NCBI RefSeq assembly: GCF_018847975.1
Contig: NZ_CP072597.1
Coordinates: 3,511,001-3,575,000 of the forward strand
Length of the DNA: 64,000 nt
Reading direction: 5' to 3'
DNA from: Lysobacter sp. K5869
GTDB lineage: Bacteria > Pseudomonadota > Gammaproteobacteria > Xanthomonadales > Xanthomonadaceae
Within the stretch, counting starts at the first letter, position 1; each line of letters begins with the position of its first letter. Of this stretch, positions 55,221-63,086 are shown piece after piece. The position numbers were made by a program, and so were the translations under genes. The notes below the pieces were generated by a model. That model was not told the DNA's origin, ran no database searches, and worked only from the letters and a program-made list of their open reading frames with translations.

Positions 55221-55958
55221 TTACTCCGCCGGCGCGTACATGCCGTTGTGCACCGTCTCGACGATGTCCTCATACCCGCCGGTCGACCACGGCTTGCCCT
55301 TGCCGTCGGCGTACAGCGTCATCGTCGCCTCGATCGCGTGGCTGCCGGCCTGGCCGAGCGAACGGTCGAACTCGGCGACGCCCTCGAGCAGCTTCTTGGT
55401 CTTGAGCTTGGCCGGATCGCCCTTGCCCGCCAGCACTTCCTGCAAGCGCTTGCCGATCAGCGGCACCGTGCATTCCATCGCGACGTCGGCGATGCGCGCG
55501 TTCTTGACGTGCTCGTTGGCGTATTCGCGGTTCGACACGCCGCGGCATTCGGCGCCGGAGGCGAGCACGTTGACCCGCTTGATCGCCGCGGCCAAGGCCG
55601 GCTTGGCCTTCTTCTTGTCGACCTTGGGCATGTCTTCGAGGATCGCGTCGGCGAAGCCGTCGTACTGCGCGTCCATGCCGGCTTCGTCGTGCAGGGCGAT
55701 CGCGTTCTCGCCGTTGGAGTACAGCGGGCGCAGATAGTCGTTGATCCGCGCGGTCGCGTCGGCGTCGTGCTTGAGCGCGATGCGCGCGTAAAGCTCGGCG
55801 ACCTGCTCGGGCTTGAGCGTGTTCTTGGGCGCGGCGGCCTTGGCGGCCTTGGATTTGGACGGCTTGGCGGCTTCGGCCGGGGCGAAGCAGGCCGGCGCGA
55901 GCACGGCCGGAATCAACAAGGCGGCGAGAAGGGCTTTGGACAGAGGGGAGGCGGTCAT
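55221..55958 (-). CDS. Exported protein of unknown function
   Basis: This 245-residue protein has a signal peptide (about residues 1-30, LLAALLIPAVLAPACFAPAEAA) and a Lys/Ala-rich linker (KPSKSKAAKAAAPKN). The remaining helical domain contains LKPEQVAELYARIALKHDADATARINDYLRPLY and two Cys (SGAECRGV and AMECTV) that may form a disulfide. The end, STGGYEDIVETVHNGMYAPAE, is compact. I recognise no family. It lies 93 bases downstream of the STM4011-type radical SAM gene on the same strand, so a link to that operon is possible but unproven. Confidence 0.8.
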   Translation of the reverse strand: MTASPLSKALLAALLIPAVLAPACFAPAEAAKPSKSKAAKAAAPKNTLKPEQVAELYARIALKHDADATARINDYLRPLYSNGENAIALHDEAGMDAQYDGFADAILEDMPKVDKKKAKPALAAAIKRVNVLASGAECRGVSNREYANEHVKNARIADVAMECTVPLIGKRLQEVLAGKGDPAKLKTKKLLEGVAEFDRSLGQAGSHAIEATMTLYADGKGKPWSTGGYEDIVETVHNGMYAPAE

Positions 55959-56051
55959 GTTGCGGTCCTTTGCGGAAGTGGAGGCCGGGGCCGCTCGGTG
56001 CGGCGGCGGGTCGATGGCCCGGGGCGGCCGCGAGGGCGACCGCCGCTACAG

Positions 56052-56903
56052 CTAGACGAACGAGGGCACGCGTTCCAGTACGCCGCCGGCGTAATCGCGC
56101 TGGAACGGCAGGTCCGGGCGGTGGGCGTAGCCGATGTAGCAGTCGCAGCGCGCGTTCGGGCAGGCGCGGGCGCGCAGGTGGGCGGCGAAGCTGCCGTCGT
56201 AGAGGTTGCCCAAGGGCTCGGCGACGAAATGACAGCGGCGCACCGCGCCGTCGCCGTCCACCGACACCACGGTGTCGCCGGTCAGGCAGGGCGCGCCGAG
56301 GCTCGGCGAGGGCGCGAGGTTGTAGCGGAAGTGCGGGTCGATCGCCTCGATCCGGGCGATCTGCGCGGCGTCGTAGTAATCCGGCGGGCGCGGGTCGAAG
56401 GCGTTGACCCACATCGGCGTCGCGGCCGGCAGTTCGCGCCGCATCGCCTCGATTTCGTCGAGGTCTTCGATCAGCCCGACCATGCCGACGCTGTGGCGCA
56501 CGCCGCGCCGGCTCAGCTCGCGGCAGCGGGCGAGGAAGGCGGCGCGGGTCACCTGGGTCGGGTGGTAGGTACACCACAGCGCGAGCTTGCTCAGATCCGC
56601 GTCTTCCAGCCAGCGCAGGCCGACGCAGAGATTGGTCTGGATCGCGACCCGGCGCAGCCGCGGCAAGCGGCTCAGCGCGATCATCGCCTCGCGGTAGTGG
56701 CGGCGCACCAGGCCCTCGCCCCAGGGCGTGAACAGCACCGACAGTTCCATCTCTTGCCGCCCGGCCCACTCGACGAAGCGGGCGAGGTCGGCGGCGTCGC
56801 GGCGCAGCGCTTCGCGGCTGTCGTAGGTCTTGGCGAACGGGCAGTAGCCGCAATCGTAATTGCAACTGCTCAGGCGGCCGCGATAGAGCACGGACAGATG
56901 CAT
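56052..56903 (-). CDS. STM4011-family radical SAM protein
   Basis: This 283-residue radical SAM enzyme has the cluster motif C-x3-C-x2-C near the N-terminus (Cys14, Cys18, Cys21 in CNYDCGYCPFAK). A short partial TIM barrel follows. Five further Cys lie in the C-terminal third (about 206, 224, 248, 253 and 255, including CPNARCDCY), possibly ligands of an auxiliary Fe-S cluster as in SPASM-like enzymes. It is the last gene of a five-gene operon and begins 3 bases after the STM4012-type gene. The reaction and substrate are unknown. Confidence 0.9.
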   Translation of the reverse strand: MHLSVLYRGRLSSCNYDCGYCPFAKTYDSREALRRDAADLARFVEWAGRQEMELSVLFTPWGEGLVRRHYREAMIALSRLPRLRRVAIQTNLCVGLRWLEDADLSKLALWCTYHPTQVTRAAFLARCRELSRRGVRHSVGMVGLIEDLDEIEAMRRELPAATPMWVNAFDPRPPDYYDAAQIARIEAIDPHFRYNLAPSPSLGAPCLTGDTVVSVDGDGAVRRCHFVAEPLGNLYDGSFAAHLRARACPNARCDCYIGYAHRPDLPFQRDYAGGVLERVPSFV

Positions 56904-56906
56904 GGC

Positions 56907-58283
56907 TCAGCCCAGGCGGTAGTCGCGCATGCGCTGGACGATGGCGGACGAGGCCAGCCACGGGCCGATGGTGTCGGCGCGGGCGAGGCCGGCGTCGGTG
57001 AGCTCGATCAGCTCGCCGTTTTCGACCGCGAGGCCGTGGGCGAACAATTCGCGCAGTTGCGGCAGGTGGTCGAGGCAGTCGGCGCCGAAGCGGCGGCGGT
57101 AATCGGCGCGGTCCAGGCCGGGGCGGATCAACAGCGACTGGATCGCGTGGCGGCGCCGGCGTTCTTCCTCGCCCACGGCGATGCCGTAGTCGGCGACCGC
57201 GAAGGAGGCTTCGTCGCGTTCGAGGTAGTGATCGAGGATCTCGGCGACGCTGCGCCGGGCCACGCCGTACTCGCTGGAGTAATGCAGGCTCGACGCATAC
57301 GAACGCGCGCCGCAGCCGATGCCGATCATGCCGTCGCTTTGGCAGCAATACACCGGCGCGGCAACGTCGGGCGCATGCGGCGCGCGGAACATGCGCATCG
57401 ACACTTGCTGGTAGCCGGCGGCGAGCAAACGGTCGCGGCCGGCTTCGTACAAGGCGAGGCGCTCGTCCATCGGCTCGGCTTGCAGCGGCAAACGCGCGCC
57501 GGCCTTGGCTTCGATCCGGCCCAGGCCGGTCAGCGGCCGCACGTACAGCGGATAGAGATACAACTCTTCGGGACGGTGTTCGAGCGCGCTGTCGACGGAG
57601 GCGAGGAAGCTGGCGACCGTTTGCCCGGCGATGCCGTAGATCAGATCGAGATTGAGCGTGGCGATGCCGGCGGCGCGGATCGCGGCGATGGCCTGTTCGA
57701 CCGTGGCGCGCTGCTGCGGCCGTACCAGCGCGCGCACTTCGGCTTCGCTGAAGCTCTGGATGCCCATGCTGACGCGGTCGATGCCGCGCTCGCGGCACAG
57801 CTGCATTTTCTCGGCGTCGACGGTTTCCGGCGACACCTCGATGCCGGCCGGGATCGCATGCAGATCGACGTTCGCGTGGCGTTCGACGAGATCGAACAAG
57901 CGCCGCAACTGCGCCGCGTCGAGATAGCTCGGCGTGCCGCCGCCGACCGCGAAGCGGACGAAGCGGTGTTCGCCCAGCGCCTGCGCGGTGGCGCGCAGTT
58001 GCCGCTCCATCTGTTCGAGATAGCGCTCGACCTTGGCCGGCTCCGGCCGCGCCAGCGCGAACAGATTGCAGAAGCCGCAGCGGTAGCTGCAGAACGGCAC
58101 GTGCAGGTACAGGAACAGCGAATCGCGCGCTTCGCCGGCCCACAGCTCGCGCAGATCGCGCGGCGGCTGCAGGGGGCGATAGGCGGTCTTGTGCGGGTAG
58201 GAGTACGAATAGGCCTGATACGGCGGCAGGCGCAGCAGCTCGCTCAGGCTCGGGGCGGTGGGTTCGTGGACGACGGCGTTCAT
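56907..58283 (-). CDS. STM4012-family (HemN/coproporphyrinogen-oxidase-like) radical SAM protein
   Basis: This 458-residue protein is related to HemN/HemW. The radical SAM Cys65, Cys69 and Cys72 lie in VPFCSYRCGFCNLF. The barrel has VGGGTPSYLDAAQLRRLF, IEVSPETVD, RVSMGIQSFSEAEVRALVR and LNLDLIYGIAGQT. A helical C-terminal HemN-like domain follows. It is distinct from true HemN by context and family, so I do not call it a haem enzyme. Its start overlaps the stop of the STM4013-type gene by 4 bases. Confidence 0.9.
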   Translation of the reverse strand: MNAVVHEPTAPSLSELLRLPPYQAYSYSYPHKTAYRPLQPPRDLRELWAGEARDSLFLYLHVPFCSYRCGFCNLFALARPEPAKVERYLEQMERQLRATAQALGEHRFVRFAVGGGTPSYLDAAQLRRLFDLVERHANVDLHAIPAGIEVSPETVDAEKMQLCRERGIDRVSMGIQSFSEAEVRALVRPQQRATVEQAIAAIRAAGIATLNLDLIYGIAGQTVASFLASVDSALEHRPEELYLYPLYVRPLTGLGRIEAKAGARLPLQAEPMDERLALYEAGRDRLLAAGYQQVSMRMFRAPHAPDVAAPVYCCQSDGMIGIGCGARSYASSLHYSSEYGVARRSVAEILDHYLERDEASFAVADYGIAVGEEERRRRHAIQSLLIRPGLDRADYRRRFGADCLDHLPQLRELFAHGLAVENGELIELTDAGLARADTIGPWLASSAIVQRMRDYRLG

Positions 58284-59113
58284 GGATCGAGGAGGAAATG
58301 CGCGTAGGGCACGGTCATCACCGTGTCGTGGGCGAGGCGGTGGCCGTGGAAGCCGTCCTCGCCGTAGGCGGTGCCGTGGTCGGAGCAGACGATGGCGAAG
58401 GCGCCGCCGCGGGCGCGCAGCGCGGCCAGCAGCGGCGCCAGCGCGGCATCGACGTAACGCAGCGCGGCGCGGTGAGTGGCGTAGCTGTCGGTTTCGCTGC
58501 CGGGCAAGTAGTGGCGGTTGGGTTGGTGCAGGGCGGAGACGTTGACGAAGACGAAGCAGCGCTTGTCGCGCAGTTCGTCGCTGCACAGGCGTTCGCAGGC
58601 CAGCGCGACCTGGCGCTCGGTCGAATCCGGCGCGGTCACGCCCAAGCCGGGATGCCAGTGGCTTTCGTCGAACAGGTTCGGAAACTGCGAGCCCAGCGGA
58701 TTGCGCTTGTTGAAGAAGCCGACGCCGCCGATGCAGATCGCGTGATAGCCGGCGTCGCGCAGGCCCGAGACGATGTCGGCGCGGTCGCGGAACACATGGG
58801 TGCCGGCGGCGGTGGTTTCGCTGCCCTCGAACTCCAGCGCGAACAGGCGCGGGTGCGGGCCGGGGCGCGCGGGCGTGGGCAGGAAGCCGGCGAAGAACGC
58901 GGCGTGCGCGGCGTAGGTGAAGCTGCCCGGGGTGTGGCGGCGCTCCCAGCCGCCGGCGTGCAGGTGCTGCGACAGCACCGGCAGTTCGCCGGCGTCGAAG
59001 CAGGCTTGCGCCGCGTCGAAGCGCAGGGTGTCGAGCGTGATCAGCAGCAAGTCGCGCTGGCCGACCACGCCGCGCATATCGGGATTGTCGTAGCGTGCGC
59101 CGGCCTCAGGCAT
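58280..59113 (-). CDS. STM4013/SEN3800-family hydrolase (alkaline-phosphatase/sulfatase fold)
   Basis: This 277-residue protein shows the sulfatase/alkaline phosphatase fold: LLLITLDTLRFDAAQ with metal-binding Asp28, GSFTYAAHAAFFAGFLPT with the probable nucleophile Ser/Thr (residues 64-66), and CSDHGTAYGEDGFHGHRLAHD with the C-terminal metal ligands. There is no C/S-x-P-x-R sulfatase motif, so formylglycine-dependent sulfatase activity is unlikely. It probably cleaves or transfers a phosphoester or phosphonate-like group in the operon's pathway. Its start overlaps the STM4014-type gene by 8 bases. Confidence 0.88.
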   Translation of the reverse strand: MPEAGARYDNPDMRGVVGQRDLLLITLDTLRFDAAQACFDAGELPVLSQHLHAGGWERRHTPGSFTYAAHAAFFAGFLPTPARPGPHPRLFALEFEGSETTAAGTHVFRDRADIVSGLRDAGYHAICIGGVGFFNKRNPLGSQFPNLFDESHWHPGLGVTAPDSTERQVALACERLCSDELRDKRCFVFVNVSALHQPNRHYLPGSETDSYATHRAALRYVDAALAPLLAALRARGGAFAIVCSDHGTAYGEDGFHGHRLAHDTVMTVPYAHFLLDP

Positions 59114-60257
59114 GGGCGGGCTCCGGCGCGTGCGGCGCTTGCGGCGAGTACGGCGCGGGCACCGGGCGCAGCAGCGCCTGATCCTGGTACGTGCTCAGGC
59201 CTTGCCACGGCAGATCGATCAGCAGATCGCCGAAGGCGTTGGCTTCCAGCACCCAACTGCGGCCTTCGCGCAGGATCAGGTCGAAGCCGATCATGCGGCT
59301 GCGCGGGAACGCCATCGCCGCTTGCTGGGTGGCGATTTCCAGCGCGTGCATGGCCGCGTCGTCGAGCCACTGCGCCAATGCGCCGCGGCGGTTGCCCAGG
59401 TGCAGGTTGGTCAGCGGGCCGGAGCCGACGCGGGCGACGCGGTGGCGCAGGAAACCGTCGAGCGCGACCGCGCGGATGTCGTAATGGCCGCCGTCGCCGT
59501 CCGGCGCGCGCGGCTTGGGAATCCAGCGCTCGACGTAGGCGCCTTGCGCGGCGATCGCGTCGATCAGCCGGGTGATGCGCGCGCCGTCGTCGTAACGGCG
59601 CGGCTTGAGCGAATTGAACACGCGGGTTTCGCCGCCGTCTTCGCTCAGCTCGGCCGAACCGTAAGCCGCTTCGCCGCCCGATCGGTTGCGCCGATACGCC
59701 AACACGCCCGCGCCGGACGAGCCGTAGCGGGCCTTGACGAAGACTTGGTCCGCGGCGTGTTCGCGCAGCAGCGCCTGCAGCGATTCGTAGCCGTCGATCT
59801 CGCCGAGCAGCGGCGGAATCGCGATGCCTTGCGCGCGCAGGCGGCGCTGGCAGGCGAGTTTGTCGCTCATGCCGGCGATGTCATCGGGCGGATTGAGGTA
59901 GCCGGCGCGCGCGGGCAGGGCGTCGAGCAGTGCGCGAAAACCGGCGTACCAGTAGTGCTGATGCGCCAATTCGCCATGCCGCAGCGGCCGCGGCGCCGCG
60001 CCGTCGCCGCCGAGCGCGCGCCAGCCGCGTTCGATCAGCGCCGCGTGCAGCGCCGGCGCTTCGCCCGGCGATTCGATCTTGACCAGCGCGCCGGGCCGCG
60101 CGTCGATGCGCTCGGCCGCGCGCTGCGGCGCGGCGAGCAGGTCTTCGTAATGCAGTTCCTCGGCCGCGGGCAGGCCGCGCTCGCGCAGGGCCTGTTGCAG
60201 CCCCCGCAGGCGGCGGCTGTCGCGCGGACCGATCAGCAGCCAGCCCGGCGGCGCCAC
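59106..60257 (-). CDS. STM4014-family protein, ATP-grasp-like
   Basis: This 383-residue protein has an ATP-grasp-type core: DKLACQRRLRAQGIAIPPLLGEI (about residues 135-160), QVFVKARYGSSGAGVLAYRR near residue 170 with the ATP-binding Lys, and a C-terminal FDLILREGRSWVLEANAFGDLLIDLPWQG metal and nucleotide region. Such enzymes ligate a carboxylate to an amine using ATP, so this gene may make an amide or peptide bond. It follows the LRR gene by 4 bases and overlaps the hydrolase gene by 8. The substrate is unknown. Confidence 0.87.
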   Translation of the reverse strand: MAPPGWLLIGPRDSRRLRGLQQALRERGLPAAEELHYEDLLAAPQRAAERIDARPGALVKIESPGEAPALHAALIERGWRALGGDGAAPRPLRHGELAHQHYWYAGFRALLDALPARAGYLNPPDDIAGMSDKLACQRRLRAQGIAIPPLLGEIDGYESLQALLREHAADQVFVKARYGSSGAGVLAYRRNRSGGEAAYGSAELSEDGGETRVFNSLKPRRYDDGARITRLIDAIAAQGAYVERWIPKPRAPDGDGGHYDIRAVALDGFLRHRVARVGSGPLTNLHLGNRRGALAQWLDDAAMHALEIATQQAAMAFPRSRMIGFDLILREGRSWVLEANAFGDLLIDLPWQGLSTYQDQALLRPVPAPYSPQAPHAPEPAHA

Positions 60258-60261
60258 GTCC

Positions 60262-61173
60262 TTACTCGGACACCGCCACGTAGCGGTCGCCGTCGTCCTC
60301 TTCTTCGGGATCGTCCAGCACCACCTGGCACGGCAGCGCGCGCAGCTTGGCCTGCCATTGCTCGGAGATGTAGTGATGGCTCAGGTCGATGCGTTCCAGC
60401 GCGCCCAGGTGCGGGCTTTCGGCCAGCGCCTGCGCGCCGACGTCGCCGATGGTGCCCAGCGACAGATCCAGGCTCTGCAGCGAGCCCAGCCACGGTTGCT
60501 GCGCCAGCCACACGGCCAAATCGTCGCTGATTTGCGAATCGCGCAGGCCCAGGTAGCGCAGGCGCTCGGGGCCGAGCTTTTCGAGCAGGTTCTGGTAGTC
60601 GGCGACGCTGCCGTCGAAACCGTAGTTGTCGCTGCCCAGCCACAGTTCCAGGTGCTTGAGCGCGGGCAGGGTGGAGCCGGCGAGGGCCTCGACGATCTTG
60701 CTCGGCAGGCCGCCGCATTCGATCGTCAGTTCCTCCAGCGCGGCGTGCGAGAACGCCTGCAGTTCCAGATTGCTGGAGCCGCGGATGCGCAGCGACTGCA
60801 GTTGCGGGAACGCGGCCAGCAGCGGGTTGTAGGAGGTCTGGATGATCCAGGAGATCTCGCAGTCCTCGTAAGTCATGTCGCCGATGAACAGCGCGGTGAG
60901 CTTGGGCAGCTTGGCGCGGTATTCGATCAGCGCGTCGAGATACCCCTGCGGGCCTTCGTCGTGGGCCTCGCTCCACGCGCCGACGATCAGCGCTTCCAGC
61001 CCGGCCGGATCGACCTTGGACAGGAAATCGTCGAGCAGGGCGCGCTGGCTCTCTTCGCTGTCGTAGTCCTGGGTCAGCCGGTAGACCACGTCGCCGCCGG
61101 CGGGCGTGGCGCCCATGCGGAATTCGACGACGCGTTTGCCGCGGTAGATCTGCGAGTACTCGCCGATGGTCAC
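60262..61173 (-). CDS. STM4015-family leucine-rich-repeat protein
   Basis: This 303-residue protein starts at a GTG (61173) with AAGGAG six bases upstream. The first 115 residues form an alpha/beta domain (TIGEYSQIYRGKRVVEFRM). Leucine-rich repeats follow over about residues 115-285, for example FPQLQSLRIRGSSNLELQAF, ALEELTIECGGL, LPALKHLELWLGSDNYGF and ERLRYLGLRDSQISDDLAVW. The acidic tail (DDPEEEDDGDRYVAVSE) lacks a signal peptide, so the protein is cytoplasmic. It is the first gene of the operon and may act as scaffold or carrier. No other function is known. Confidence 0.88.
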   Translation of the reverse strand: MTIGEYSQIYRGKRVVEFRMGATPAGGDVVYRLTQDYDSEESQRALLDDFLSKVDPAGLEALIVGAWSEAHDEGPQGYLDALIEYRAKLPKLTALFIGDMTYEDCEISWIIQTSYNPLLAAFPQLQSLRIRGSSNLELQAFSHAALEELTIECGGLPSKIVEALAGSTLPALKHLELWLGSDNYGFDGSVADYQNLLEKLGPERLRYLGLRDSQISDDLAVWLAQQPWLGSLQSLDLSLGTIGDVGAQALAESPHLGALERIDLSHHYISEQWQAKLRALPCQVVLDDPEEEDDGDRYVAVSE

Positions 61174-61250
61174 GTGGGGCTCCTTGCCTGCATTGGGGTA
61201 AACGAGGCCGAAGCATACCCAAGAGCGCTGGACGATGTAACCGTGGCTGC

Positions 61251-61414
61251 CTGTAGGAGCGGCGTGAGCCGCGACCAACCGCAGCGACGTACGCAAGCGG
61301 TCGATCCGAAGCCCGGTGAAGCGGAAAAGGCCGAAGCCCGATTGTCCGGGCTTCGGTGGGTTGAGTGGTATGGGCGTTGCTGCGGTTGGCCGCGGCTTAC
61401 GCCGCTCCTACACG
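61251..61414. repeat. Long GTAG element with inverted ends upstream of the STM4015 operon
   Basis: CTGTAGGAGCGGCGTGAGCC then GCGACCAACCGCAGCG (61251-61286) faces its inverted partner (61384-61414). The interior includes ACGTACGCAAGCGG and GAAGCCCGGTGAAGCGG, related to the element at 48932-49117. The interior also contains the hairpin at 61331-61356. Its left end lies about 78 bases upstream of the operon start codon. Confidence 0.7.
61331..61356 (-). terminator. Terminator-like hairpin after the GntP gene
   Basis: CCGAAGCCCG-ATTGTC-CGGGCTTCGG is a perfect 10-bp stem; on the minus strand it is followed by CCTTTTCC. It lies about 70 bases past the GntP-family stop, inside the GTAG element. Confidence 0.6.
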
Positions 61415-61423
61415 GGGCACGCC

Positions 61424-62821
61424 TCAGACCAGCCCGGTGGCGTAGAACGTCGCGATCACCACGAACACCGCCGCGGTCTTGATCAGCGTGATCGCGAAAA
61501 CGTCCTTGTACGCCTGCCGGTGGGTCAAGCCGGTCACCGCCAGCAAGGTGATGACCGCGCCGTTGTGCGGCAAGGTGTCCATGCCGCCGGAGGCCATCGA
61601 GGCGACGCGGTGCAACACCTCCATCGGGATGTTGGCGGCGTGGGCGTTGGCGATGAAGGTCTCCGACATCGCCGCCAGGGCGATGCTCATGCCGCCGGAG
61701 GCCGAGCCGGTGATGCCGGCCAACGCGGTGACGGTCACCGCTTCGTTGACCAGCGGATTGGGAATCGCGCCGAGCGCGTTGGCGACCACCAAAAAGCCCG
61801 GCAGCGCTGCGATCACCGCGCCGAAACCGTACTCGCTGGCGGTGTTCATCGCCGCCAGCAGCGCGCCGCCGATGGCCGCCTTGCTGCCTTCGGCGAAGCT
61901 CGCCGTCACCGGCTTCCAGGCGAACGCCAGCACCGCGGCGATGCCGAGCAGCAGCGCGCCTTCCACCGCCCAGATCGCGGCGATCTTGGATACGTCCTGG
62001 ACCACTGGCGCGGCGTCGCCGATCACCGCCGGGTCGAAGCTGTGCTGCTTGCCGTAGGCCTGCGGCAGCCATTCGCTGAAGAGCTTGTTGGCGACGCCGA
62101 CGATGACCAGCGGCGCGACCGCGATCAAGGGATGGGCGAGCTGGCCGCCGGCGAACGGCGCGGGTTCGTTGACCAGATCGGTGCCGTAGCCTTCGCCGGC
62201 CTTGAGCGCGGCGCGGCGGCGCCAGTTCAGATAGAACAGGCCGACGATCAGGATGAACACGCCGCCGATGCAGCCGAGGATCGGCGCGGCCCAGGTGTTG
62301 GTGCCGAAGAACGCGGTCGGAATGATGTTCTGGATCTGCGGCGTGCCCGGCAGCGCGTCCATGGTGAAGGTGAACGCGCCCAGCGCGATGGTGCCGGGGA
62401 TCAGCCGCTTGGGGATGTCGCTTTGGCGGAACAGCTCGGCGGCGAAGGGATAGACCGCGAACACCACCACGAACAGCGACACGCCGCCGTAGGTCAGCAG
62501 CGCGCACACCGCGACGATGGCGAGCATGGCGCGTTCGCGTCCGACCAGACGGATGGTCGCGGCGACGATGGATTTGGAGAAGCCCGAGGTCTCGATCAGT
62601 TTGCCGAAGATCGCGCCGAGCAAAAACACCGGGAAATACAGCTTGAGGAAGCCGACCATCTTGTCCATGAACAGGCCGGTGAACATCGGCGCGACCAGCG
62701 ACGGGTCGGTCAGCAACACCGCGCCGAGCGCGGCGACCGGCGCGAACAGGATCACGCTGTGGCCGCGGTAAGCGACGTACATCAGGAAGCACAGCGCGGC
62801 CAGCACGATCAAAAACGCCAT
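61424..62821 (-). CDS. GntP-family permease (gluconate:H+ symporter family)
   Basis: This 465-residue polytopic protein has about 12-14 transmembrane segments and the family pattern of GntP/citrate/hydroxybutyrate permeases: FPVFLLGAIFGKLIETSGFSKSIVAATIRLVG, AVYPFAAELFRQSDIPKRLIPGTIALGAFTFTMDALPGTPQIQNIIPTAFFGT and GITGSASGGMSIALAAMSETFIANA. The substrate, a small sugar acid or hydroxy/keto acid, cannot be decided here. It is a single-gene unit, opposite in strand to the TonB-dependent receptor gene that starts 266 bases away. Confidence 0.93.
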   Translation of the reverse strand: MAFLIVLAALCFLMYVAYRGHSVILFAPVAALGAVLLTDPSLVAPMFTGLFMDKMVGFLKLYFPVFLLGAIFGKLIETSGFSKSIVAATIRLVGRERAMLAIVAVCALLTYGGVSLFVVVFAVYPFAAELFRQSDIPKRLIPGTIALGAFTFTMDALPGTPQIQNIIPTAFFGTNTWAAPILGCIGGVFILIVGLFYLNWRRRAALKAGEGYGTDLVNEPAPFAGGQLAHPLIAVAPLVIVGVANKLFSEWLPQAYGKQHSFDPAVIGDAAPVVQDVSKIAAIWAVEGALLLGIAAVLAFAWKPVTASFAEGSKAAIGGALLAAMNTASEYGFGAVIAALPGFLVVANALGAIPNPLVNEAVTVTALAGITGSASGGMSIALAAMSETFIANAHAANIPMEVLHRVASMASGGMDTLPHNGAVITLLAVTGLTHRQAYKDVFAITLIKTAAVFVVIATFYATGLV

Positions 62822-63086
62822 CGGTTCGGATTCCCCTCATTGCGGCGCGGGCGTCGGGCCCGGCTGCGCGCAGTGTCGGCAATGCGGCCGCGCGGCAGGC
62901 ATTGTCCGAAGGTACAGCTGCCGGGCGCGGCGGCCGGCTCCTAGGCTGTGCGCCATGACGGGGGACTGCGCGGCGCCGACGCCGCGCGCGACTTCCGCGC
63001 ACGCATTCGCCGGCGGCGGCGCAGCGCTTTGCATGCCGACGCTCGCATCGACTTAAGCATCGACTCCCGGGGGAGGGAACAGCATC

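Noticed and set aside
56907..58283. Calling the STM4012-type protein coproporphyrinogen dehydrogenase (hemN)
   Set aside because: The radical SAM core is HemN-like, but the operon context and sequence match the separate STM4012 family.
58280..59113. Calling the STM4013-type protein a sulfatase
   Set aside because: The formylglycine C/S-x-P-x-R motif is absent; only the shared alkaline-phosphatase fold can be supported.
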